Below, one piece after another: positions 40,896 to 49,105 of a DNA stretch of 64,000 bases. Under the pieces are notes generated by a model that saw only the letters and a program-made list of their open reading frames with translations, was not told the DNA's origin and did not search any database. How positions within the stretch are numbered: the first letter of the stretch is position 1; each line of letters opens with the position of its first letter. The position numbers and the translations under genes are program-made. This stretch comes from TMED8 sp038125725 (GTDB lineage: Bacteria > Pseudomonadota > Alphaproteobacteria > Rhodospirillales > Casp-alpha2), in contig JAYPEK010000018.1 in NCBI GenBank assembly GCA_038125725.1, positions 9,697-73,696 of the forward strand, in the 5' to 3' direction.

Positions 40896-42422
40896 CTATT
40901 TCCAGATCGGCTTGCCCGATCCCGGCAGGCCGAGATCGGCCCATTTGCGCGTCACTTCGTCGATGACGTCGTCGGCCATGCGGATCGGCGTACCCCATTC
41001 GCGCTGCGTTTCCGGCGGCCATTTGGCGGTGGCGTCGATGCCCATCTTCGATCCGAGCCCCGATTCCGGCGAGGCGAAGTCCAGGTAGTCGATGGGGGTG
41101 TTCTCGATCATGGTCACGTCGCGGGCCGGATCGACCTGCGTCGAGATGGCCCAGACGACGTCGTTCCAGTCGCGCGCGTTGATGCCTTCATCGACGACGA
41201 TGACGAACTTGGTGTACATGAACTGCCGCAAGTACGACCAGACCCCCATCATGACGCGCTTGGCGTGACCCGGGTAGGCCTTCTTGATCGACACCACCGC
41301 GACCCGGTAGGAGCAGCCCTCCGGCGGCAGCCAGAAATCGACGATCTCCGGGAACTGCTGCGCCAACAGCGGCACGAAGACGTCGTTCAGGGCCTCGCCC
41401 AAGACCGACGGCTCGTCCGGCGGCCGACCGGTGAAGGTGGAGAGATAGATCGGGTCCCGGCGCATGGTCACGGCGCTGGCGGTGAACACCGGAAACGGCT
41501 CGACGGCGTTGTAGTAGCCGGTGTGATCGCCATAGGGGCCTTCGTCGCCGTAGTCCTCCAAGGACACATGGCCCTCGATGACGATCTCGGCTGCCGCCGG
41601 CACCTTCAGAGGCACGGTCTTGCAATCGACCAGCTCGACCTTCTCGCCCCGCAACAGCCCGGCGAACTGGTACTCCGACAGGGTATCGGGCACCGGCGTC
41701 ACGGCGGCCAGGATGGTGCCCGGATCGGCGCCCAGGACAACGGCGGCCGGCAGCGGCTCGCGGCTTTGTTCCTTCCAGCGGGCATGATGCTGGGCGCCGC
41801 CCCGGTGCTTGAGCCAGCGCATCAGCGTCGTGTTCCGTCCCGTCACCTGCATGCGGTAGATGCCGAGGTTGAAGCCGTCGCGCTTGTCGGAATCCGCGCC
41901 TGAGGGCTTCGGCCCCTGCGTCACCACCAAAGGCCAGGTGATCAAGGGCGCCGGTTCGTCCGGCCAGCAGGTCTGGATCGGCAGCCTGGCCAAGTCGATG
42001 TCGTTCCCCTGCCAGACGATTTCCTGGCAGGGCGCGCGGCTGACGGTCTTGGGCTTCATCGAAAGCACGGTCTTCAGGAGCGGCCACATCTCCAGCGCTT
42101 CCTTGAAGCCGCCGGGCGGTTTCGGCTGGCGCAGGATGGCGAGCGTCTCGCCGATCTCGCGCAGCTCGTGCGGCTCCCTGTTCATGCCCCAGGCGACGCG
42201 CTCCACCGTGCCGAACAGGTTGACCAGCACCGGCATGTCGTATTTGGAGCCGTCTTCCCTGACCACGTTCTCGAACAAGACCGCCGGGCCCTTTTCGGCC
42301 AGAAGCCGGGTCTGAATCTCGGTCATTTCCAGGTGCGGCGACACCGGTTCGGTGACCCTGACCAGCCGGCCTTCGGGTTCCAGGCGGCTGAATAGAAAAT
42401 CGCGGAGAGAGGTGAAACTCAT
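40896..42422 (-). CDS. UbiD family decarboxylase
   Basis: Prenylated-FMN-dependent decarboxylase, 508 residues. The N-terminal SLRDFLFSRLEPEGRLVRV and the motifs GWGMN, LPIQTCWPDEPAPLITWPLV, GIYRMQVTGRNTTLMRW and GEALNDVFVPLLAQQFPEIVDFWLPPEG are characteristic; KFVIVVDEGINARDWNDVVW holds the E-(N)-E-type catalytic region. The size and the DATAKWPPETQREWGTPI end match UbiD, 4-hydroxy-3-polyprenylbenzoate decarboxylase of ubiquinone synthesis. The flavin prenyltransferase UbiX is not nearby. ubiA lies 2.7 kb away, supporting the ubiquinone role. Confidence 0.9.
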   Translation of the reverse strand: MSFTSLRDFLFSRLEPEGRLVRVTEPVSPHLEMTEIQTRLLAEKGPAVLFENVVREDGSKYDMPVLVNLFGTVERVAWGMNREPHELREIGETLAILRQPKPPGGFKEALEMWPLLKTVLSMKPKTVSRAPCQEIVWQGNDIDLARLPIQTCWPDEPAPLITWPLVVTQGPKPSGADSDKRDGFNLGIYRMQVTGRNTTLMRWLKHRGGAQHHARWKEQSREPLPAAVVLGADPGTILAAVTPVPDTLSEYQFAGLLRGEKVELVDCKTVPLKVPAAAEIVIEGHVSLEDYGDEGPYGDHTGYYNAVEPFPVFTASAVTMRRDPIYLSTFTGRPPDEPSVLGEALNDVFVPLLAQQFPEIVDFWLPPEGCSYRVAVVSIKKAYPGHAKRVMMGVWSYLRQFMYTKFVIVVDEGINARDWNDVVWAISTQVDPARDVTMIENTPIDYLDFASPESGLGSKMGIDATAKWPPETQREWGTPIRMADDVIDEVTRKWADLGLPGSGKPIWK

Positions 42423-42616
42423 GGGGAAAATTAGCCGTTCGGTGTCGGGCGGGCGGGTTGGAAAGCTATTGTAATTGCAAAACCGCCGGAATACCCTTTT
42501 TAAAATGCGCTCTGGGGTTATATAAACCTTTATAATCCTTGAAAACTACGCGCGGGTTATGATCCGGGGTAGACCATAATCGATCGGGTGGGCAAGCACA
42601 GCAGATTTCGAGCACC

Positions 42617-44395
42617 ATGAGCGAAAACGCCGGTAACCAGTTCCAACGCCTGATCGAAGTGGGCATCGCGCTCTCGGCGGAACGCGACACCAACCGGCTG
42701 ATGGAGCGCATCCTCCTGGAAGCCAAGGATATCTGCAACGCCGACGGCGGCACGCTGTATCTGCGCACCGAGGACGACTGCCTCAAGTTCGAGATCATGC
42801 GCACCGACTCGCTCGACATCGCGCTCGGCGGCACGACGGGCAAGGAAATCACCTTCCCGCCCTTGCGCATGTACGATCCGGAAACCAGCGCCGAGAACCG
42901 CAAGAACGTCGCGTCGTGGGCCGCTATTTCCGGCACCTCGGTGAACATCCCCGACGCCTACGAGGCGCAGGACTTCGATTTTTCCGGCACCAAAAAATTC
43001 GACGAGGGCATGGGCTACCGCTCGAAATCCTTCCTCACGGTGCCGTTGAAGAACAGCCAGGACGAGATCATCGGCGTGCTGCAGCTCCTGAACGCCAAGG
43101 ACGACGCCGGCGAGGTCATTGCGTTTAGCACCGAGATCCAGCCGCTGATCGAGGCGCTGGCCTCGCAGGCGGCCGTGGCGCTCGATAACCAGCAACTGCT
43201 GGAAGGCCAGAAGAAGCTGCTCGACAGCTTCATCGAGCTGATCGCGTCCGCCATTGACGCCAAGTCGCCCTACACCGGCGGCCACTGCCAGCGCGTGCCG
43301 GAACTGACCAAGATGCTGGCCAAGGCCGCCTGCGACAGCACCGAGGGCATCTACGCCGATTTCGACCTCACCGACGACCAGTGGTACGAACTGCACATCT
43401 CGGCCTGGTTGCACGACTGCGGCAAGGTGACGACGCCGGAATACGTAGTCGACAAATCGACCAAGCTGGAAACCATCTACGACCGCATCCACGAGGTCCG
43501 CATGCGCTTCGAGGTGGTCAAACGCGACGCCACCATCGAATACATGAAGGCGATCATCGACGGCGGCGACCCGGAAGCGCTGCGCGCCGAACTGGAAGAA
43601 CGCCTGGCCAAGCTCGACGACGACTACAAGTTCATCGCCGAGTGCAACCTGGGCGGCGAGTTCATGGCGCCGGAACTGGTCGACCGGGTCAAGGAAATCG
43701 CCGACATCGAATGGGCGCGCACGCTGGACGACCGCATCGGCGTCTCGCACGAGGAACTGAAGCGCAAGAACCGCGCCCCGGCGCCGGAGCTGCCGGTGAT
43801 GGAGAAGCTGCTGGCCAACCGCGACGACCATATCGTCTATCGCGAACAGCCCGCCGCCGCGGCCGCCGACGACAATCCCTACGGCTTCAAGCTCGACGTG
43901 CCGCAGAACAAGTTCAACATGGGCGAGGTCTACAACCTCTGCATCGGCCGCGGCACGCTGACCGAGGAAGAGCGCTTCATCATCAACGACCATATCGTTC
44001 AGACCATCATCATGCTGGAACAGCTGCCGTTCCCGAAGCACCTGAAGAAGGTGCCGGAGTTCGCCGGCGGCCACCACGAGAAGATGGACGGCACCGGCTA
44101 TCCGAAGAAGCTCAACAAGGACGACATGTCGCTGCCGGCCCGGATCATGGCCATCGCCGACATCTTCGAGGCGCTGACCGCCGCCGACCGCCCCTACAAG
44201 CCGCCGAAAAAGCTCTCCGACAGCGTCAAGATCATGTCCTTCATGAAAAAGGACGCGCATATCGACGCCGACCTGTTCGAGCTGTTCCTCACCTCAGGCG
44301 TCTACAAGGAATATGCCGAGCGCTTCCTCGACCCCTCGCAGATCGACGAGGTCGACATCTCCCAGTACCTGCCCGCCGAGGGCGGCGACGACTGA
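42617..44395 (+). CDS. GAF domain and HD-GYP domain phosphodiesterase
   Basis: Probable cyclic di-GMP phosphodiesterase of 592 residues. An N-terminal GAF domain (residues 10-200: LIEVGIALSAERDTNRLMER, GYRSKSFLTVPLKNSQDEII) is followed by HD-GYP. The HD metal site is SAWLHDCGKVTTPEYVVDKS, and the second signature HHEKMDGTGYPKKL matches HDExxxGxGYP with His for Asp at one position. A 130-residue insertion between the two halves (HEVRMRFEVVKRDATIEYMK onward) is longer than usual. Cytoplasmic; upstream DNA is AT-rich and probably holds its promoter. Confidence 0.88.
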   Translation: MSENAGNQFQRLIEVGIALSAERDTNRLMERILLEAKDICNADGGTLYLRTEDDCLKFEIMRTDSLDIALGGTTGKEITFPPLRMYDPETSAENRKNVASWAAISGTSVNIPDAYEAQDFDFSGTKKFDEGMGYRSKSFLTVPLKNSQDEIIGVLQLLNAKDDAGEVIAFSTEIQPLIEALASQAAVALDNQQLLEGQKKLLDSFIELIASAIDAKSPYTGGHCQRVPELTKMLAKAACDSTEGIYADFDLTDDQWYELHISAWLHDCGKVTTPEYVVDKSTKLETIYDRIHEVRMRFEVVKRDATIEYMKAIIDGGDPEALRAELEERLAKLDDDYKFIAECNLGGEFMAPELVDRVKEIADIEWARTLDDRIGVSHEELKRKNRAPAPELPVMEKLLANRDDHIVYREQPAAAAADDNPYGFKLDVPQNKFNMGEVYNLCIGRGTLTEEERFIINDHIVQTIIMLEQLPFPKHLKKVPEFAGGHHEKMDGTGYPKKLNKDDMSLPARIMAIADIFEALTAADRPYKPPKKLSDSVKIMSFMKKDAHIDADLFELFLTSGVYKEYAERFLDPSQIDEVDISQYLPAEGGDD

Positions 44396-44409
44396 CGCGC
44401 CCGCGCATC

Positions 44410-45147
44410 ATGAGTTCGGACGCTTTCGAGCGCGCCACCACCTACCCCTACGCCATCCCGGCGCAAAGCTACCTGTACAAAGACGGCCGCGCGCATCCCA
44501 TCCACGCGGGCGATCCATTGCCGGACCTCGCGGGCCGCACACCGGTGCTGGCGGTCGGCTCCAACCAATCGCCGCAGCAACTGGCGCGGAAGTTCCCGGG
44601 CAGCCTGTGGCGCGGCAAGGACGGCGAGATCCCGGTGATCCGCTGCGCCATGCAGGATTTCGATTCCGTCTATTCGCCGCACATCGCGTCCTACGGCTCC
44701 GTCGCCGCGACGCTGCAGCACGTGCCCGGCGTCACCGTGACGCTGTTCGTCACCTGGCTCACGGACAAACAGTTGGTGCGCATGCACGAGACCGAGGTCA
44801 CCGCCGCCAACTACGGCTTCGGGCGCTTGGACGGCGTGCACGTGCGCTCGGAGGTGGGGCCGGATCTCGACAGCGTCTATCTCTACAATTCCAAGCGCGG
44901 CACGCTTTGCCTGGAAGGGAACCCCATCGCGCTTTCGGAAGTCACGGCCGAGGGCCGCAGCGGCCCGGCCATGAGCCAGACGGAGGTGCTCCATCACGTG
45001 CGCCGGCGCCTGGCCCCGGAACACGACCTGGAAGCCTTCGTGCATCACTCCGTCGAGGACGCGGAACTCCGGCGTTCACGCACGGAGGCTTTGAACGAAG
45101 GTTCAAAGCCCTTCCACCACCCGCGCTTCACGGAAATCGCGATCTAG
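44410..45147 (+). CDS. Conserved protein with gamma-glutamylcyclotransferase-like start
   Basis: A 245-residue protein starting MSSDAFERATTYPYAIPAQS. The VLAVGSNQSPQQLARKF segment resembles the YGSN-type nucleotide or gamma-glutamyl-binding turn of cyclotransferases; later parts (VTWLTDKQLVRMHETEV, YGFGRLDGVHV) keep the overall feel of that fold, but I cannot place a catalytic Glu. 14 bases after the HD-GYP gene; its 3' end overlaps the convergent ubiA gene by 4 bases. Confidence 0.6.
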   Translation: MSSDAFERATTYPYAIPAQSYLYKDGRAHPIHAGDPLPDLAGRTPVLAVGSNQSPQQLARKFPGSLWRGKDGEIPVIRCAMQDFDSVYSPHIASYGSVAATLQHVPGVTVTLFVTWLTDKQLVRMHETEVTAANYGFGRLDGVHVRSEVGPDLDSVYLYNSKRGTLCLEGNPIALSEVTAEGRSGPAMSQTEVLHHVRRRLAPEHDLEAFVHHSVEDAELRRSRTEALNEGSKPFHHPRFTEIAI

Positions 45148-46073
45148 CCCCAGACCTGCCCGGCGACGATGGCGGCGAGGACGATGAGGCCGAAATCGCG
45201 GTTCGACTTGAACTTGGCGAGGCAATCCTTGGGCCCGTCGATGTCGACGCCCCGCACCTGCCAGACAGCGTGAGCGGCGGCGATGGTGAGCCCCGCATAG
45301 AACGGCCAGCCGAGCGCCGCACTCCAGCCCGCCGCCGCGATCAGCGCCAAGGCGCCTGCATAGAACAGCGCCAGCCAGGGCTTGGTGTCGTCACCGAGCG
45401 CCAGCGCGCTCGACTTCACCCCGACCAGGAGGTCGTCTTCCTTGTCCTGGTGCGCATAGATGGTGTCGTAGCCGAGCGTCCACAGGATGCCGGCGGCGTA
45501 GAGCCAGCCCGGCGCCCAGCCGAGACCGCCGGTGACCACCGCATAGCCCATCAACGCACCCCAGTTGAAGGTGAGGCCCAGCCAAAGCTGCGGCCAGTAG
45601 GTGACGCGCTTCATGAACGGATAGACGACCACCAGCGCCAGCGACGACACGCCCAGCTTGACGGCGAAGTCGTTGAACTGCACCAGCACCCAGAGGCCCG
45701 TGAGCGACAGGGCTGCGAAGAAGGCGACCCCGGCGGCGGCGCTGACGGCGCCGCTGGCGATGGGCCGGGTCGCGGTGCGCGCCACTTTCGCGTCCAACTT
45801 GCGGTCGGCGAGATCGTTCAAGGTGCAGCCCGCGCCGCGCATGACCAGGGCGCCGATGGCGAACAGAAGACCGATGCGCCAGTCCGGCCACCCCGGCGTC
45901 GCCAGCGCCAGCCCCCACCAGCAAGGCAGCAGCAGAAGCCAGGTGCCGATCGGCCGGTCCAGGCGCGCCAGGCGCAGGTAGGGCCGGACAGCGAGGGGTG
46001 CCAACCGGTCGACCCAATTGTCAACGGCGATGTCGCTGGCGGATGGCGGCGTTGAAACGGTGGTGCCTTGCAT
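45144..46073 (-). CDS. ubiA: 4-hydroxybenzoate polyprenyltransferase
   Basis: Joins a polyprenyl chain to 4-hydroxybenzoate in ubiquinone synthesis, in the inner membrane. The 309-residue protein has about nine spans and both Asp-rich motifs: GCTLNDLADRKLDAKVARTA and GYDTIYAHQDKEDDLLVGVK. LDRPIGTWLLLLPCWWGL at the first span is family-typical. ATG at 46073 chosen; upstream residues in the longer frame are shadow of rsmE. Divergent from rsmE. Confidence 0.95.
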   Translation of the reverse strand: MQGTTVSTPPSASDIAVDNWVDRLAPLAVRPYLRLARLDRPIGTWLLLLPCWWGLALATPGWPDWRIGLLFAIGALVMRGAGCTLNDLADRKLDAKVARTATRPIASGAVSAAAGVAFFAALSLTGLWVLVQFNDFAVKLGVSSLALVVVYPFMKRVTYWPQLWLGLTFNWGALMGYAVVTGGLGWAPGWLYAAGILWTLGYDTIYAHQDKEDDLLVGVKSSALALGDDTKPWLALFYAGALALIAAAGWSAALGWPFYAGLTIAAAHAVWQVRGVDIDGPKDCLAKFKSNRDFGLIVLAAIVAGQVWG

Positions 46074-46136
46074 GGCGACAATATAGAGATGTTGGCCTGT
46101 ACTGGCCACCACCTCGGGGCGTAAGATCGCCCCGTC

Positions 46137-46877
46137 ATGAGCCGCCCGCCGCCCCGCCTGTTCGTCGAAAGCGATCTCCGAGAAGACCTGAGCGTCGAGT
46201 TGGACGCCAAGGCCGCGCATTACCTGGTCAACGTGTTGCGCCTGGGCGCCGGCGAACCGGTGCTGCTGTTCAACGGCCGCGACGGCGAATGGCTGGCGGA
46301 AATCACCGCGGCATCGCGCAAGGCCTGCACGTTGGCGCCGAGCCGCCAATCCCGCCCCCAGGATCCGCCCTCGCCGCTGACGCTGGCCTTCGCGCCGTTG
46401 AAGAAATCCGCCATGGATTTCCTGGTCGAAAAGGCGACGGAGTTGGGCGTCGGGCGCCTGGCGCCGGTGATCACCGAGCGAACGGAAGCCACCCGCGTCA
46501 ACGCAGACCGCATCGTCGCCCAAGCACGCGAGGCGGCCGAACAGTGCGAGCGGACCAGCGTCCCGGAAATCGCTGTTGCACGGCCGCTCAGCGTCTTTCT
46601 CGCCGGCTGGCCGGCCGACCGGCCCTTGTGGGTGGGCGACGAGACCGGCGGCGGCCGGGCTTTCGCCGAGGCGCTTGGCGCGCGGGCCGGCGACGGCCTG
46701 CAACACGGCATTTTGATCGGCCCTGAAGGCGGCTTTACGCCGAAGGAACTTGCCACGCTGGCCGCATTGCCGTTTGTTAACCTGATCGACCTGGGGCCGC
46801 GGATTCTGCGCGCGGAAACCGCGGCGCTGGCGTCGATCACCTGCTGGCAGGCCCTGCTTGGGGACTGGCAACGCTAA
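46137..46877 (+). CDS. rsmE: 16S rRNA m3U1498 methyltransferase
   Basis: SPOUT-family methyltransferase modifying U1498 of 16S rRNA. 246 residues with the N-terminal RLFVESDL and HYLVNVLRLGAGEPVLLFNG, the AFAPLKKSAMDFLVEKATELGV linker, RTEATRVNADR and the SAM-knot GILIGPEGGFTPKELATL followed by LGPRILRAETA. Length is normal. Divergent from ubiA and followed by gshA on the same strand after 53 bases. Confidence 0.96.
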   Translation: MSRPPPRLFVESDLREDLSVELDAKAAHYLVNVLRLGAGEPVLLFNGRDGEWLAEITAASRKACTLAPSRQSRPQDPPSPLTLAFAPLKKSAMDFLVEKATELGVGRLAPVITERTEATRVNADRIVAQAREAAEQCERTSVPEIAVARPLSVFLAGWPADRPLWVGDETGGGRAFAEALGARAGDGLQHGILIGPEGGFTPKELATLAALPFVNLIDLGPRILRAETAALASITCWQALLGDWQR

Positions 46878-46897
46878 GACCCGACACGACACGCCCC

Positions 46898-46930
46898 AGG
46901 ACACCACGAGGACACCACGAGGACACCGCC
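46898..46930 (+). repeat. Three tandem 11-bp repeats covering the gshA ribosome site
   Basis: AGGACACCACG occurs at 46898 and 46909, and AGGACACCGCC at 46920, directly before the gshA ATG at 46931. Each unit carries an AGGA ribosome-binding core, so the last copy supplies the site and the others are spares. Copy number could vary by slippage. Confidence 0.85.
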
Positions 46931-48295
46931 ATGGCCGCACCCGGAAAGCCGCTTCCCCCCATCGAGAACCGCCAGGAACTGATCGATTACCTGGCCAGCG
47001 GCTGCAAGCCGCCGGAACAGTGGCGCATCGGCACCGAGCACGAAAAGTTCGCCTATCACCTGAAGGATCTGAAGCCGCTGGAATACGAAGGCGAGGCCGG
47101 CGTACGCGCGCTCCTGGACGCGATGATGAAGTTCGGCTGGGACCCGGTGATGGAAGGCAACAACGTCATCGCGCTGACCGACGACACCGGCGCCTCGATC
47201 AGCCTGGAGCCGGCCGGCCAATTGGAGCTTTCCGGCGCGCCCTTGGAGAACGTGCACGAGACCTGTTCCGAGGTCACCCGCCACCTGCAACAGGTGAAGG
47301 CCATCGCGCGGGAAATGGAGATCGGGTTCCTGGGGCTCGGCTACCATCCAAAATGGCCGAACGCCGAGATGCCCTGGATGCCGAAGGGCCGCTACAAGAT
47401 CATGCGCGAATACATGCCGAAGGTCGGCACCATGGGCCTCGACATGATGAAATCCACCTGCACGGTGCAGGTGAACCTGGATTTCTGTTCCGAGCCGATG
47501 ATGGTGAAGATGTTCCGCGCCTCGCTGGCGCTGCAGCCCATCGCCACAGCGCTGTGGGCCAATTCGCCGTTCAAGGAAGGCCAGCCCACCGGCTTCCTGT
47601 CGTACCGCAGCCATTGCTGGACCGACACCGATCCCGACCGCTGCGGCACCCTGCCGTTCGTGTTCGAGGACGGCTTCGGCTTCGAGCGCTACGTCGACTA
47701 CATCCTCGACGTGCCCATGTACTTCGTCTACAGGGACGGCCAATACATCGACGCGGCCGGCCTGTCGTTCCACGATTTCCTTGCGGGCAATCTTTCGGTG
47801 CTGCCGGGCGAGAAGCCGACCATCAAGGATTTCGAGGACCACCTCTCCACCGCCTTCCCGGAAGTTCGGCTCAAGAAATTCCTGGAGATGCGCGGCGCCG
47901 ATGGTGGCCCGTGGGCCAGGCTCTGCGCGCTGCCGGCGTTCTGGGTGGGGCTCTTGTACGACCCGGAATCGCTTTCGCAGGCGCTCGACTACGTCTCCGA
48001 CTGGACCCAGGAGGAACGCGACGGGCTCCGCGACAACGTGCCGAAGCATGCGCTTAACACGCCGTTCCGCGACAAGACCGTGCGCGAGATCGCCCTCGAC
48101 GTGCTGGAAATCTCGCACGCCGGGCTGAAGCGCCGGGCGCGTCTCGACAGCATCGGCCTGGACGAAACCCACTACCTGAAACCGCTGTTCCTGATCGCCG
48201 AGTCCGGCATCACGCCGGCGGAGGAGATGCTGCGCGCCTACGAACGCCGCTGGCACGGCGACGTCGACCCGGTGTTCCAGGAATACGCCTACTAG
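46931..48295 (+). CDS. gshA: Glutamate-cysteine ligase, plant/alphaproteobacterial type
   Basis: First step of glutathione synthesis. The 454-residue protein is the class III type shared by plants and alphaproteobacteria: WRIGTEHEKFAYH, EGNNVIALTDDTGASISLEP, GQLELSGAPLENVHETCSEV, MKSTCTVQVNLDFCSE, PFKEGQPTGFLSYRSHCWTD and FHDFLAGNLS. Preceded by three 11-bp tandem repeats that include its ribosome site. Same strand as rsmE and the downstream lactonase-like gene. Confidence 0.96.
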   Translation: MAAPGKPLPPIENRQELIDYLASGCKPPEQWRIGTEHEKFAYHLKDLKPLEYEGEAGVRALLDAMMKFGWDPVMEGNNVIALTDDTGASISLEPAGQLELSGAPLENVHETCSEVTRHLQQVKAIAREMEIGFLGLGYHPKWPNAEMPWMPKGRYKIMREYMPKVGTMGLDMMKSTCTVQVNLDFCSEPMMVKMFRASLALQPIATALWANSPFKEGQPTGFLSYRSHCWTDTDPDRCGTLPFVFEDGFGFERYVDYILDVPMYFVYRDGQYIDAAGLSFHDFLAGNLSVLPGEKPTIKDFEDHLSTAFPEVRLKKFLEMRGADGGPWARLCALPAFWVGLLYDPESLSQALDYVSDWTQEERDGLRDNVPKHALNTPFRDKTVREIALDVLEISHAGLKRRARLDSIGLDETHYLKPLFLIAESGITPAEEMLRAYERRWHGDVDPVFQEYAY

Positions 48296-48307
48296 AGGAC
48301 CCACGCC

Positions 48308-49105
48308 ATGGCCCTGCCCGAATACGAAATCTTCGCCGTCAAATACGCGGAACGAACCGGAACGCGGGGCACCGTCTTCGTCCATGGCGATCCGCATGAC
48401 GCGCCCTTGGGCATGGACTATTTCGTCTGGGTGATGCGCTCCGCCGAGCGCACCGTGGTGCTCGACGTCGGTTTCGGCAAGGCGGAGGGCGAACGCCGCG
48501 GCCGCACCTTCCTGCGCTGCCCGACCGAGGGGCTTGCGATGCTGGGCGTCGACGCGGAAGCCATCGACGACGTCATCATCTCCCACATGCACTACGACCA
48601 TGCGGGCAACCTGGAGCTGTTCCCGAACGCGCGCTTTCACATCCAGGACGACGAGATGTCTTACGTCACCGGCCGCGCCATGACCCATAAGGCGCTGCGT
48701 GGCTCGTTCGTGCTCGCCGACGTGCAGCAGATGGTCGCGGCGCTCTATGGCGACCGGGTCGTCTTCCACGACGGCGACGAGGATCTGTTTCCTGGCATCT
48801 CGCTGCATCACATTCCGGGCCACACGCGCGGCATGCAGTCGGTGCGCGTGCACACGGCGCGCGGTTGGGTGGTGCTGGCCTCCGACGCGGCGCATTACTA
48901 CGAATGCCTCACCGATGGCCGGCCGTTCCAGACGCACGAGAACATGTACCTGATGCTCGAGGGCTACCGCCGGCTGCGGCAACTGGCCCCCGACGACGCC
49001 CATATCGTTCCCGGCCACGATCCGGAAGTGCTGAAACGCTACCCCGCGCCGGAACCGGAAATGCAGGGAATCGTCGCCGCCCTGCACCAGCCGCCGGCCG
49101 AATAA
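48308..49105 (+). CDS. MBL-fold hydrolase, N-acyl-homoserine lactonase-like
   Basis: A 265-residue metallo-beta-lactamase-fold enzyme of the AHL lactonase-like group. The zinc motif is ISHMHYDHAGN (H93-x-H95-x-D97-H98), then HIPGHTRGMQSV, the bridging Asp in VLASDAAHYYE, and IVPGHDPEV. No signal peptide. Relatives hydrolyse homoserine lactones or other lactones, so quorum quenching is a possibility and not a proven role. It is 12 bases after gshA and probably cotranscribed; convergent with the histidine kinase gene. Confidence 0.85.
   Translation: MALPEYEIFAVKYAERTGTRGTVFVHGDPHDAPLGMDYFVWVMRSAERTVVLDVGFGKAEGERRGRTFLRCPTEGLAMLGVDAEAIDDVIISHMHYDHAGNLELFPNARFHIQDDEMSYVTGRAMTHKALRGSFVLADVQQMVAALYGDRVVFHDGDEDLFPGISLHHIPGHTRGMQSVRVHTARGWVVLASDAAHYYECLTDGRPFQTHENMYLMLEGYRRLRQLAPDDAHIVPGHDPEVLKRYPAPEPEMQGIVAALHQPPAE

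Noticed and set aside
48308..49105. Quorum-quenching lactonase as a firm call
   Set aside because: The MBL motif and family resemblance are real, but many relatives act on other lactones or esters and there is no quorum-sensing gene nearby.
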